From NCBI GenBank assembly GCA_030544215.1, contig JARZZO010000004.1, forward strand, positions 20,014,501-20,078,500: a stretch of DNA of 64,000 nucleotides. The letters are read 5' to 3'. Under the pieces are notes generated by a model. The model was given only the letters and a program-made list of their open reading frames with translations, did no database searches and was not told the origin of the DNA. A program made the position numbers and the translations under genes. Each line of letters starts with the position of its first letter. Within the stretch, counting starts at the first letter, position 1. Below are positions 10,678 to 21,489 of this stretch, piece after piece. The DNA comes from Zantedeschia hybrid cultivar. Taxonomy: Eukaryota > Streptophyta > Magnoliopsida > Alismatales > Araceae.

Positions 10678-11706
10678 CTACATATCTTTCTGGTGGTTTA
10701 GGTACTCTTTCAGACCTACGAGGTTCCTGTGTATCATTTGAACAGGTTCAGAAACCGACAGTTCATCTGATGAACTATTGCCAATTTGTGGGTCTGGAAT
10801 TTCTTCCAGTGTTACTTTACTCCCACTGTCCTTCTGGAGAATATAATCTTCTTCCAGAAAGACAGCTCTCCTGGCCACAAACACCTTTTGTTCGCCAGGA
10901 AGATAAAAGTAATATCCATAAGTTTCCTTTGGATATCCCACAAATCTGCATTTGTCAGTTCTGGATTCCAGCTTATCTGCGTTATGTCTTTTAACATGAG
11001 CAGGACATCCCCAGACTTTAACATGTTTAAGGTCTGGTTTCCTTCCATTCCATATCTCATATGGAGTGGTTTCAACATATTTGCTGGGTACCTTGTTCAG
11101 GATATACATAGCCGAGCTAAGTGCATATCCCCATAAGAACACTGGTAATTTGGACATGCTCATCATGGATCGCACCATTTCCATTAATGTGCGATTTCTC
11201 CTTTCTGATACACCATTCATCTGAGGTGTATAAGGAGGTGTAAGCTGAGAAAGGATACCATTATCCTTTAAGTATTTAATGAACTCAATACTCAAGTATT
11301 CACCACCCCGATCAGATCGGATGGTTTTTATACTTTTTCCTGTTTATTTTTCTACTTCATTTTTAAATTCTCTGAATTTCTCAAAGGCTTCAGATTTATA
11401 CTTCAATAAGTATACATATCCAAACCTTGAGTAATCATCAGTGAATGTAATGAAGTATGAGAAACCACCAATGGCTTGGGTTGACATAGGACCACATTCA
11501 TCTGAATATATGAGTTCTAATATGTCTTTGGCTCGTTCTCCAGTTCCACTAAATGGAGACTTAGCCATTTTACCCATTAGACATGATTCACAGGTTGCAT
11601 ATGATTCATAATCAAATGGATCCAAATATCCATCTTTATGCATCCTTTGGAGTCTGTTTTCACCAATGTGTCCAAGCCTACAATGCCACAAGTAGGCTTT
11701 GTTCAT
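10678..11706 (-). pseudogene. Copia element A: integrase
   Basis: Two open pieces (11344-11706 and 10678-11295) lie in one frame, separated by a single TAA at about 11344. The N-terminal zinc-binding region has His-Cys-Arg-Leu-Gly-His and Cys-Glu-Ser-Cys. The catalytic core has Asp in Tyr-Ser-Asp-Glu-Cys-Gly-Pro, a second Asp in Arg-Ser-Asp near 11310, and Glu in Gly-Val-Ser-Glu-Arg-Arg-Asn near 11210. It inserts the element cDNA into chromosomal DNA. A 1-base frameshift at about 10735 ends the domain's link to RT. Confidence 0.87.
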
Positions 11707-12167
11707 TTCATACTTCTTTTAATTGAAAAACCGATATGTAAATTATCATGAGACACATTCAATAAATACAATCCATTTGACAAAATAGCAGAAGCTATTA
11801 ATTTATTTCCAAAATAAATTGAACAACTATTGTTCTCAAAATTTAAATTGTATCCAATTCTATCTAAACATGAAATAGAAATGATGTTCCTTATTATGCT
11901 AGGTACATAATAACATTCATCTAATAAAAATGTATCTCCGGATGGTAGCTTGAGCTTCACTGTCCCCACAGCGATCGCCGCAACTCTTGCACCGTTACCT
12001 AGTCTCAGCTCCACCTCGCCAGTCCTCAGCTTACGCCTTCTTGTCAGTGCCTGCACAGAATTGCAGATATGAGATACACATCCAGTATCTAATACCCATG
12101 ATGTACAATCTCTTATTGACAAGTTTACATCTATCATATAGATACCTGAAGCGTCCTGCTGCTTCAC
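11703..12167 (-). pseudogene. Copia element A: aspartic protease
   Basis: Retroviral-type protease with Val-Leu-Asp-Thr-Gly-Cys (active-site Asp, ~res. 30) and the family's conserved Cys-Tyr-Tyr-Val-Pro-Ser block (~res. 93-98). It processes the gag-pol polyprotein. Its frame is that of gag, but a 1-base shift at about 11703-11706 puts integrase in another frame; in intact copia elements all domains are in one frame. The chosen left end is the stop created by that shift. Confidence 0.85.
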
Positions 12168-12980
12168 AGTTCCTTGAGCCTTGTCCTTGAGGTATTCTTT
12201 GCAATTCCTCTTCCAATGCCATTTCTGGTGACAGTAGAAGCAATCACCTTTCTCAGAACTTTTACCCTTGTCTTTCTTGGCAACCTTTGCCTTTCTCTGA
12301 ACCTTGTTCTTATTCTTTCGAAAAGCTTGGACTGCAAGTCTTTTTCTATTGGTCTTACCAACCGTGAGGACTTAGGGTTTATCCTTCACAAGGTTCCCCT
12401 CAGTAGTCTTTAACATGTTCAGCAGTTCAGCTAAGGTGGCCTGGATATTGTTCATGTTAAAATTAACGATGAACTAAGCATATGACGGTGGAAGTGAAGA
12501 CAACACGAGGTCTGTGTGCATCTCCTTGGGAAGTGTAATCCCAAGAGCATCCAGCCTCTCCACCCACTCAATCATCTTCAGCACGTGATTCTGTACTGAA
12601 GTTCCCTCTGCCATCTGAGCCTTGAACAGATTCTTCAATATCTCACATCGTTCGATTCTACTCTGCTCACCAAAGAGCTCCTTCAAATGGAGCATGATGG
12701 ATCTAGCATCCATCTCTTCATGTTGCCTCTGCAACTCATTGCTCATAGAGGCTAACATGTAGCATTGGGCCATGGTGGAATCTTCATTCCATTTTTCATA
12801 CGCTATCATTTCCTCCTCTGGAGCATCTAATGCTGGTTCAGCAGGAGGTTCATTATCCAAGACGTAGGCAATCTGCTCAGACCTGAGGACTGTCTTCAGG
12901 TTTCTGAGCCAGTCTGAGTAATTGGTGCCTGTCAAACGGTTGGCATCAAGTATGCCTCGCAACGGGTTATGGTGCGACAT
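12168..12980 (-). pseudogene. Copia element A: gag with zinc knuckle, two stops
   Basis: Gag (capsid/nucleocapsid) starts at the ATG at 12980, with a Leu-Thr-Gly-Thr-Asn-Tyr-Ser-Asp-Trp segment (res. ~16-24) typical of copia gag. 168 codons are open to 12474, where TAG replaces an expected Gln. The frame then continues to a second stop near 12370. It reaches a CX2CX4HX4C zinc knuckle at about 12200-12245 in which Trp takes the usual Gly place before His. The protein packages element RNA in virus-like particles. Confidence 0.85.
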
Positions 12981-15285
12981 TCTCGCCTACAGGAGATAAT
13001 CAATTGATAATTAGCAAATATTCAGATTAACTAAAACAAGATATGGTCTTTTATTATCTAGTTTTACTCTCACTAATTTTCGACGGACTGTATAACCTTC
13101 AGATATACAGAACGGGAGACGCCAACTGTCTCCTAGTGGGGATCAGAATCTCCAAGCATCACAGTATGACCTCGGGTAAACACGTAGTAACATACCGCTA
13201 TCTCAGAGCAATCATCTCATGATAATTGCCACTCCTTGCAATATCCGATCATACTTCGGCTCCCAAGTTTAATGGTCCCGAGTAAACACAGTAGACCATT
13301 ATCCCCAGTCTAAGCTTTACCATCAATACGTGACAGAGTAAAGTAGAAATATAGTTCCTGGGTAAACACATGGATGACTATATCGTTCCTCTACTCTTAT
13401 CCAAAGGCATCTAATGCCATGATCAACAGTCCTCTCAACAGACAATGGCAGACCTCAGGTAAACACATAGTATCTGCCATGACTGAATTAAGTTCTATTG
13501 ATCATATTGATGGAGAGCCACGCGGTGCATTCTCAATGACTCGCGCTGCGGCTTAGAGTTTGTTACGAAGGTTTTACTTATTTAGTTTGGTCTCATCCTA
13601 GGTGATAGTATTAAATATATCGAATATATTATAAATACTAATAATCTAGCAAATATAAAGCACACGCATCACATACATGTCATTAGTGTGGTCATGGACG
13701 GCACTGTGGTTTGACTTGAGCTAGACAGTCAAACGCACACACATACACAATATAACAACTTATATCATGAGTTTGCAAACTCATTGATTCAATGAACTCC
13801 TTCATTTTCATCTGGTCGGCAGTTGTGGATCATCCTCGCTCCGCGCGCAGCCGCCTCGATCAAATTACATCGTAATTCTCAATTACATGATAATTTAAAT
13901 GAGGAAGCCTTATGGCGATTACATTAAGGAGGAAGGTAGAAGTACAATGAGTATGAGAGGGAGTGGTTCGCAGACCTCTATTTATTAATGAATAACAAAC
14001 CACACAATCACATTCCATATCCACAAATAATGCACGTCTATGACCACCATGTATTTTATTTAAACAAACCACACATGAAATAGCACATCAAATGGCTAAA
14101 GAAAATTTTCGAAAATAATAATAATTTTGGTTTCAGAAAACCAGAAGCCAATCAAAATTGGGTTTAAAAATTTTCGAAAACATATTTCATTAATTTTAAG
14201 CATGCTAATCTAAATCATTATTTAAACAAGCAAACCAATCAAATTTTAAATAACCAATTACTACACATCAAATGTGCATAAAACCCAAAAATAATGACTT
14301 TAGAAATATTCCATGCTCAATTTGAACAATTCAAATAATTTGGGGTTAATCAAACAATTAGATTGCATAAGGTTTAATCTAACATTTAGAATTAATTAAA
14401 TTAACAACTTTTGTTAATTAATTAACAAAATAAATCTTAATTAGGACCCATTCAAAAAATTGAATTTAATAACAAACAGTAAAATCATATTTTACAGTTA
14501 ATTATTAAATCAATTTAATGATTTATTTAAAAAAAAAATCAACTAGGGCCCTTAAAGGGCTCAGCCCTATTGAGCCCCTGGCTCGAGTCAGGGCCGAGCT
14601 AGGGCTCAGCCAGGGGCCCAGACCCAGGCCCGCAGACCTGGTCCGGCCCCTGGCTGGCCCTAACTCGGACCCCTGGCCCGGGCCAGGGTCCAGCCGGGCC
14701 GGCCCGGTCGGCGGCTAGGGAAACCCTAGCCGCCCGGCCGAGTAGCCCGAGGGTTCCCTGCTGTGCAGGGAACCCGACGGCGCCGTAGCCCCTATTGGGG
14801 TCTTCTCCGGCGCCGGTCCGGCGATGGCCGGCCACGATATGTCGATTGCCGGCAGCGGCGAGCTCACCGGCGACGTCCGGCCACCGACGGTGGCCTTTGG
14901 GGGATTAAAATCCGGATTTTTAGCCCCCTCTTTTCCCCCAAATTTCAGGTTTCAAAAACCCAAAACAAAGAAGAAAAATCATGGCCGGCGATCCAAAAAT
15001 CTCCAAAACACCGACAACAACTTATTGCCAAGGATTGTAAGATCTTAGATCTCTAGGAAACACTCTTTAGATCCCTTCAAAAACGCCAAGAACAAGGTGT
15101 TATTCGTCCAACGAAGAACACAACGAAATAACCCCAAAAATAAAAATTTCTTTAGATTTAAATCACGATCTCATCGCAGTAATCATCTAATGATTATAAA
15201 TCTTTCAAGAACATAATTACCAGCATGGATTTAAATTCTAAAACCACAATTTTAGAGACCGAAACGGCGAAAACACAGTGGAACC
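12981..15285 (-). other. Copia element A: 2.3-kb untranslated leader
   Basis: The leader between primer site and gag is unusually long. Nearest gag is a hairpin-rich region (13088-13480). Next is AT-rich sequence (13560-14530), a GC-rich block with CCTGGCC/GGCCAGG-type inverted words (14555-14780), and a purine/AT-rich part up to the primer site. Element C has the same order. Short open frames (for example around 14518-15056) show no domain and fall in low-complexity GC sequence. Confidence 0.65.
13088..13480. repeat. Array of six perfect short stem-loops, four with a shared loop
   Basis: Stems without mismatches: 13088-13094/13104-13110 (7 bp), 13115-13120/13128-13133 (6 bp), 13164-13168/13191-13195 (5 bp), 13271-13277/13294-13300 (7 bp), 13349-13355/13377-13383 (7 bp), 13445-13452/13473-13480 (8 bp). 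The last four have unrelated stem sequences, but all four loops contain GTAAACAC followed by TAG- or TGG-type bases. In element sense this RNA lies directly before the gag AUG (12980). A packaging or translation signal is possible; the role is inferred only. Confidence 0.7.
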
Positions 15286-15299
15286 TGGCTCTGATACCA
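15286..15299 (-). other. Primer binding site, tRNA-iMet type
   Basis: The minus strand reads TGGTATCAGAGCCA, the usual plant copia site complementary to the 3' end of initiator-Met tRNA. It lies one base inside LTR2. It fixes the orientation of element A (minus) and makes LTR2 its 5' LTR. Confidence 0.92.
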
Positions 15300-15300
15300 C

Positions 15301-16853
15301 TGTTGGGATCGCTGTGTCGGGATCCGACCGAAAAACGCAACGGAATAAAATATTCAGGATCGGATCTGTCCCGTTTCGATCGTAGAAATAAAACCGGAGT
15401 AAATCGAATTTACCATGCGCGGATTCGAATCCGCGTCCGTTTTCCGGTTCCGTCGGAGTGATGCCGCAAGTCGCGCAGATGCCCGACCTCTAGCGGTATC
15501 CACGCGGTTCTCCTCGCGATGGATCGTCCTCGCTTCCTCGCTCGCTGCGGCGTTCGTCGATCCCGTCTAGCTGCGCGTAATCCGCCGCGACATGCGGATT
15601 CTGAATCTCCCGTCGGACGGAAGGCGGAGCAGTCGGGAACTGCACGCCCAGAAGAGAAAGAAAGAGAGAAAGAACGAATGACGGCTAGGTCAGGGTTGCT
15701 AGCCCCGGACGTAGAATCCGTTCTTTTATAATAAGTTAGTTTGCGGTTTTTCAGAAAAACCCAAATTTATCCGAAATCCTGTCGGATTATCCATCAACTT
15801 GAAAACCATTTGTGTGTGACCCTCTAGGCCCAAATACCAGTCCAGTTAATAGCCCATTAAGTCCAGTAACCCTTTAGTGACCCACTGAATTAATTAATAT
15901 TCTTATATTCAATTAATCAGCCGAATTTAATGTCCCACAATAAATTCGGATGGACTGCCGATCACGTTGGATGCCAAGCAACATCGCGTGATCCTGGATG
16001 GCACTAGGGTTATCGCAACCCTCTATTAGAACCTTTCTGTCATCGGTTAGCGTGCGGATATAATCCTTCATCCGTGCAATGTTCCCGAATCGACCTAGGG
16101 CATGGTTTATTGTTAAACCCTATTTGGTCGATTCACTTGAATTAGATGTCGCTAATCTGAATCCGATAACTCCTTATCGATTACAGAGTCCGCCCTGGCC
16201 AGGGACTTTAAGCGCATCATTCCCGGAACATTCTCTCTCAAACTACCGAGAGCAGATGATCCCATATTGAACACACAATTACCTTCGAGGGCATTTCCCT
16301 GAACCCGATCGCTTGACTTATTGATAACCCATGGTTAAGGATTCGTTAGTCAAGGTCAAAGCTCAGAAACCTACCAACAAGATATCTTTGGAGTCTCAGG
16401 TCCAAGGATCATCCACGCAACCGTGACAAATGAATCGAGCTGGTTAACAGTGAGGTGATTACCATCCAGCGATTCATAGTCGGATCAGTTCAGTGAACTC
16501 ATTCACCAATGAGCACCTATAGGTCCAGCATAGTGTCTCCACACAAGTGACTTATGGGATCAGTCACCCTCATCATATGAGCTGAAGTAACCTATACTAG
16601 TCTATCCGGATGTTCGATGTCCTATCTCAAACATCCTATGACTAGGAACAATTAAGAACATGTGTTTATAAGTCTTCGGTCCCATAATTATAATCTCATC
16701 ATAATCCGAAGAATGTTGCACATGTTCATGGACTTCATCGTGATACGATAAACACAGATCGAATTAATTACACATAATGAATTATTGCCATTTATTAATA
16801 ATCTGAATAAGTACATAGTATCGGATTGGCTTTGAGACCATCTAATACTAACA
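15301..16853 (-). mobile_element. Copia LTR2 (1553 bp), 5' LTR of element A
   Basis: TGTTGGGATCG...TACTAACA, same length as LTR1. Primer site on its left and polypurine tract plus RNase H of a further copy on its right, so it is at once the 5' LTR of A and the 3' LTR of copy K. TATA box at 15724-15730 (minus). Confidence 0.93.
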
Positions 16854-16863
16854 ATCTCCCACT
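16854..16863 (-). other. Polypurine tract of copy K
   Basis: Minus strand AGTGGGAGAT directly upstream of LTR2 in element sense, identical to 9039-9048. Confidence 0.75.
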
Positions 16864-17537
16864 TGGACTAAAACCAATCACTTTTATACAGAATACCCAT
16901 ATTCTCTAAGTGATGCTCAAAAACATTTTAAGACAAAGGCTTTGTAAGTGGATCTGCTATGTTGTTGGCTGAGGGAACTCTTTCCACCATGACATCTCCT
17001 CGAGCTATAATCTCTCTGATCAAATGAAAGCGCCGCAGAATGTGCTTCGACTTCTGATGAGACCTCATCTCTTTCGCTTGAGCAATCGCCCCATTGTTGT
17101 CACACAGCAGTGGAACGGGACCAGATATGCTTTCCACCACACCAAGATCGCCGATGAATTTCTTCACCCATACAGCTTCCTTGGCGGCTTCAGCAACAGC
17201 AATATACTCGGCTTCCGTTGTCGAATCAGCAGTGGTTTCCTGCTTGGAACTTTTCCAGCTCACTGCTCCCCCGTTGAGTGTGAAAACAAAACCTGATGTT
17301 GACTTGTTGTCATCAGGATCAGACTGAAAACTCGAGTCAGTGTATCCTTGCAGCTTCAAGTCTCCTCCTCCATAGACTAGAAATAGATCCTTAGTCCTTC
17401 TCAAGTACTTAAGGATGCATTTCACAGCCTTCCTGTGTTCATCACCTGGATCTGTCTGATGTCTGCTCGTAACACTTAGAGCATATGCTACATCAGGTCT
17501 GGTACATAGCATGGCATACATGATGGATCCTATGGCA
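16864..17537 (-). pseudogene. Copia copy K: RNase H fragment
   Basis: Nearly identical to 9053-9736 of element A in the RNase H domain, with Asp/Glu/Asp catalytic residues retained. At 16928 a TAA stop stands where element A reads CAA (Gln), a C-to-T change visible by direct comparison in this window. Upstream sequence is lost: at about 17537 the copia RNase H joins the middle of a subfamily-B LTR. Confidence 0.88.
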
Positions 17538-18471
17538 CATCGAATTAATTAATCAATCGAATTAATGTCGCACATCGAATTCGATCGGGCCTCCGTTAGG
17601 TGCCAAGCAACACCGCATGAACCCGAAAGGTATTGGGGTTAAATAACCCACTCTTGGAACCTTTCCGCCGACAATTACCGCGCGGATATAATCCTTCATT
17701 CATACAATGCTCTCGAGTCAACTCAGGGTATGGTGTACTGTCAAATCCTAACCGGTCGACTCAATTGGATCGGATGCTTCCGTATAATATCGGAAAACTC
17801 CTTTCCCGATATTATCATCCTCCCTGGCCAGGGACTTCCACGCATCATTCCTAGAGCATTCTCTCTCTAAGTACCGAGAGCAAATGATTCTTTATTGACA
17901 TTCAATTCCCTTCGACGGTATTACGTTGTACCCGATCCTTGGCTGTTTAGAATCCCGTGGTTAGAGATTCATAAACCAAGGTCAAAGCACAGAAGTCCAC
18001 CGACAAGGTGTCCTTGGTGTCTCAGGTCCGTGGACCATCCACGCAACTGTGACAATAGAATCAAGCTGGTTGACAGTGATGTACAATACCATCCAGCGAT
18101 TCAGTCGGATCAGTTCAGTGAACTCATTCTCTAATGAGCACATACATATTAACCTTAGTGTCTCCACACAAGTGACTATGAGATCAGTCACCCTCATCTT
18201 ATGAGCGGGAGTAATCTGTACTAGTATAACCGGATATCCAATGTCCTTCTCAGATATCCTCCGACTAGGAACTATTAAGAATATGTGTGTTTAAGTGATC
18301 AGTCTCATTAATATTATCTCATCATAATATGATCATTATCGCACATATTCACGGACTTCGTTGTGAGACGATAACAATACGAATTACACATAATGAATAT
18401 TATGCCATTTTATTAATAAATGAACAAGATTTACATAGTCAGATTGGCTTGTAGGCCACCGTAGACTAACA
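17538..18471 (-). mobile_element. Truncated copia LTR (subfamily B)
   Basis: Aligns with about 4420-5357 of the solo LTR; the first ~510 bp are missing. Ends GACTAACA at 18471 and is followed by polypurine-tract-like sequence (18472-18480), after which the sequence switches to a + strand copia. It is therefore a chimeric junction on both sides. Confidence 0.8.
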
Positions 18472-18480
18472 ATCTCCCAC

Positions 18481-20110
18481 ATCATATGAGCCATCAGCTC
18501 CTGAACATGTTCAAGAACACACATCCGATCCTTATAGGTCTGCGAGGGTACCCAAACAACCTAAAATATATGTAGGACATATCAATGAAGGTATATCTTG
18601 GACATCCTACAGTGAGGATGATGATCCCAAGACTTACCATGGGGCCATTGAAAGTCCTGATGCAGGCAAATGGCGAGAAACTATGAACTCTGAAATATAA
18701 TTCATGTATATCAATCAAATTTGGAACTTGGAGGACTTACCCGAAGGTATTGTATCTATCGGATGCAAGTGGGTCTTTAAAAGAAAGAGCGGTACATATG
18801 GATGAATCGACACTTGTAAAGCAAGGTTGGTAGCAAAAGGATATCGTCAAAGGCAAGGTATTCATTATGACGAGACTTTCTCACCAGTTGCCATGATAAA
18901 GTCGATCAGAGTTCTTCTTGCGATTGCAATACATTATGATTATGAGATCTGACAAATAGATGTGTAGACTGCCTACCTCGATCAAAACATTGAGGAAGAG
19001 TGTATATGATAGAATTGGAGGGTTTCATATCCAGGGAGTTTCTAGATAAGTTGTGCAAACTTCAAAGATTCATCTATAGATTGAAGTAGGCATCAAAGAG
19101 CTAGAACATAAGATTTGATGAGGCTATCGCTTTCTTGTACTTTATGTTGATGAGTGCAGTCACTTTTATTGTACTTTATGTTGATGTCATCCTACTTATT
19201 AGGAATGATGTGGCGATGTTATCATCAGCTAAAATATGACTGTCTAAGAACCTTCTATGAAGGATTTGGGAGAAGCATCCTACGTATTGAGAATACAGAT
19301 TTATAGGGGTAGATCGAAAAGGATACTCGCATTGACTCAATCCTTATACATAGATACCATTGTCAAAAAGTTTGGTATAGAAAATTCTAAGATAGGTCTC
19401 ATACCAATGAGACATGAATTTTTTCTCTCCAAGAAGCAAGTACCTAAGTCTTATGAAGAGAGGACAATGATGGACAGAGTACCCTACGCTTCTGCTATAC
19501 GTTCCATCATATATGTCATGTTATGTACTAGGCCTAATGTAGTCTATGCTCTAAGTGTTACGAGCAAATATCAGGGAAATTCAGGTGAAAAATACGAGAA
19601 GGCTGTGAAATGTATCCTTAAGTAATTGAGAAGGACTAAGGATTTATTTCTAGTCAATGGTGGAGCTAACTTAAAACTGTGAGGATAAACTAACTTAAGT
19701 TTTCAGTCTGATCTGAATGATAGCAAGTCGACTTCTGGATTCATATTCACATTGAACGAAGGTTCAATGAGCTCGAAGAGTTCCAAGCAAGAGACCACTA
19801 CATACTCGACAATAGAGGCTAAGTATATTGCTGCAGCAGAAGCCTCTAAGGAAGTTGTTTAGATGAAGAAGTTCATCACAGACCATGTGGTACCAAGTAT
19901 CTATGTCATGTCCCGTTAATGTGCGACAATAATGAGGCGATAGCACAAGTTAAAGAGACACAGGTTAAAGCACATTATGAGGTGCTTTCACTTGATCAAA
20001 GAGATCATTGCCAGAGGAGATGTATCGGTGGAAAGGATTCCACCAACCGACAACATGGCAGACCCACTGATGAAGCCCTTGTCTTAGACTATATTTGAGC
20101 GTCCTGTAGA
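18481..20110 (+). pseudogene. Copia element H: RT and RNase H, + strand, decayed
   Basis: Begins in the segment before RT (18490-18660), continues through RT (18660-19240, with an in-frame TGA at about 18805 shared with 1-203). It then enters the RT-RNase H connection (open piece 19257-19625) and RNase H (19640-20090). The element's left part is absent, and its first bases abut a minus-strand polypurine tract. Many stops; no product expected. It shows that copia units lie in both orientations here. Confidence 0.82.
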
Positions 20111-21013
20111 GTATGGAGACACTATGTTGGACCTATAGGTACTCATTATAGACTAGTACATGTCTCTCAAACTCATGTGATGAGGGTGACTGTTCTCATA
20201 GTCACTTGTGTGGAGACACTATGTTGAACCTATAGGTACTCATTAGAGAATGAGTTCACTGAACTGATTCGACATGAACTGCTGGATGGTAAGTTACTTA
20301 ACTGTCAGCCAACTAGATCCATCGTCACAGTAGTATGGGTGGTCCTTGAACCTGAGACATCGAAGACATATTGTCGGTGGATTTCTGGACTTTGACCATG
20401 GCTTAAGGACCTTTAACCATGGGGTTCTAATCAGTCATGTGATTGAGTTCAGCGCAAGACCTACGAAGGTAATTGAGTATCAATAAGAAATCATTCACTC
20501 TCAATAATTAGAGAGAGAATGTTCTAGATTAAATGCGTGAAAGTCCCTAGCCAGGGTAAACTTAATATCAGGAAATTAGTTTTCTGATATTGAAAAAACA
20601 TATTAATATCTAGAGATTTGGCTGGTTAGGATTTGATAGTTTACCATGTCTTAGGTCGATTTTGGAGCATTGTACAAATGAAGGACAAGATCTACGTGGT
20701 GATTGTGGATGAAGAGGTTCCAAAATCGGGTTACATAACCCCATTATCTTCTGAGATCATGAGGTGTTAGTTGGCACCCAACATGATACGTGATTGGGAC
20801 AATTACCATGAAATAGTAATTCGATCAAGTAATTAATTAGATATTTGATATTAATTAATTATGATAAGCTAATAAGGAGTTATTAGGCTTATTCAGTCAA
20901 AAATTTGAACTGGCGTTTGGGCCTAGAGGGTCATACGCACAAAGGTTCTCAGTTCAGGATGATTAAGCGGGTTTTATATTAAAATTGGATTTTTGTGAAA
21001 AGTTGCAGAGCAA

Positions 21014-21020
21014 TATAAAA
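21014..21020 (+). promoter_or_regulatory. TATA box of element H LTR
   Basis: TATAAAA, with the (CT)n tract starting about 60 bp downstream, the usual place of the transcript start and R region in this LTR family. Confidence 0.55.
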
Positions 21021-21071
21021 CACAACTAGCAGGGCTGCCCTGGGCCAAGCTCCAGAGCAGCCCTAGCTATC

Positions 21072-21220
<149 letters not shown>

Positions 21221-21489
21221 TTATGCACCCAGCACATGACACACCCTTCCTGCCACTCTGTCGCCTTCATCTCCGATAGTCAGAGAAGAACGCTCGCATG
21301 CTGCGGGCACCTGCGTAGAGGAGTAAAGCCGACAATCATGTCAAATCGAGCAAAGAGACAAGGATGATCCCGCAACAAGAGGACTGCGTGGATACCACTA
21401 AAGATCGGGCATCTGTGCGGCTGGCGACATCACTTGATTGGAACAAGATGAACGCAGTTTCGAATCCATGCAAGGTGATGAACGATCAC

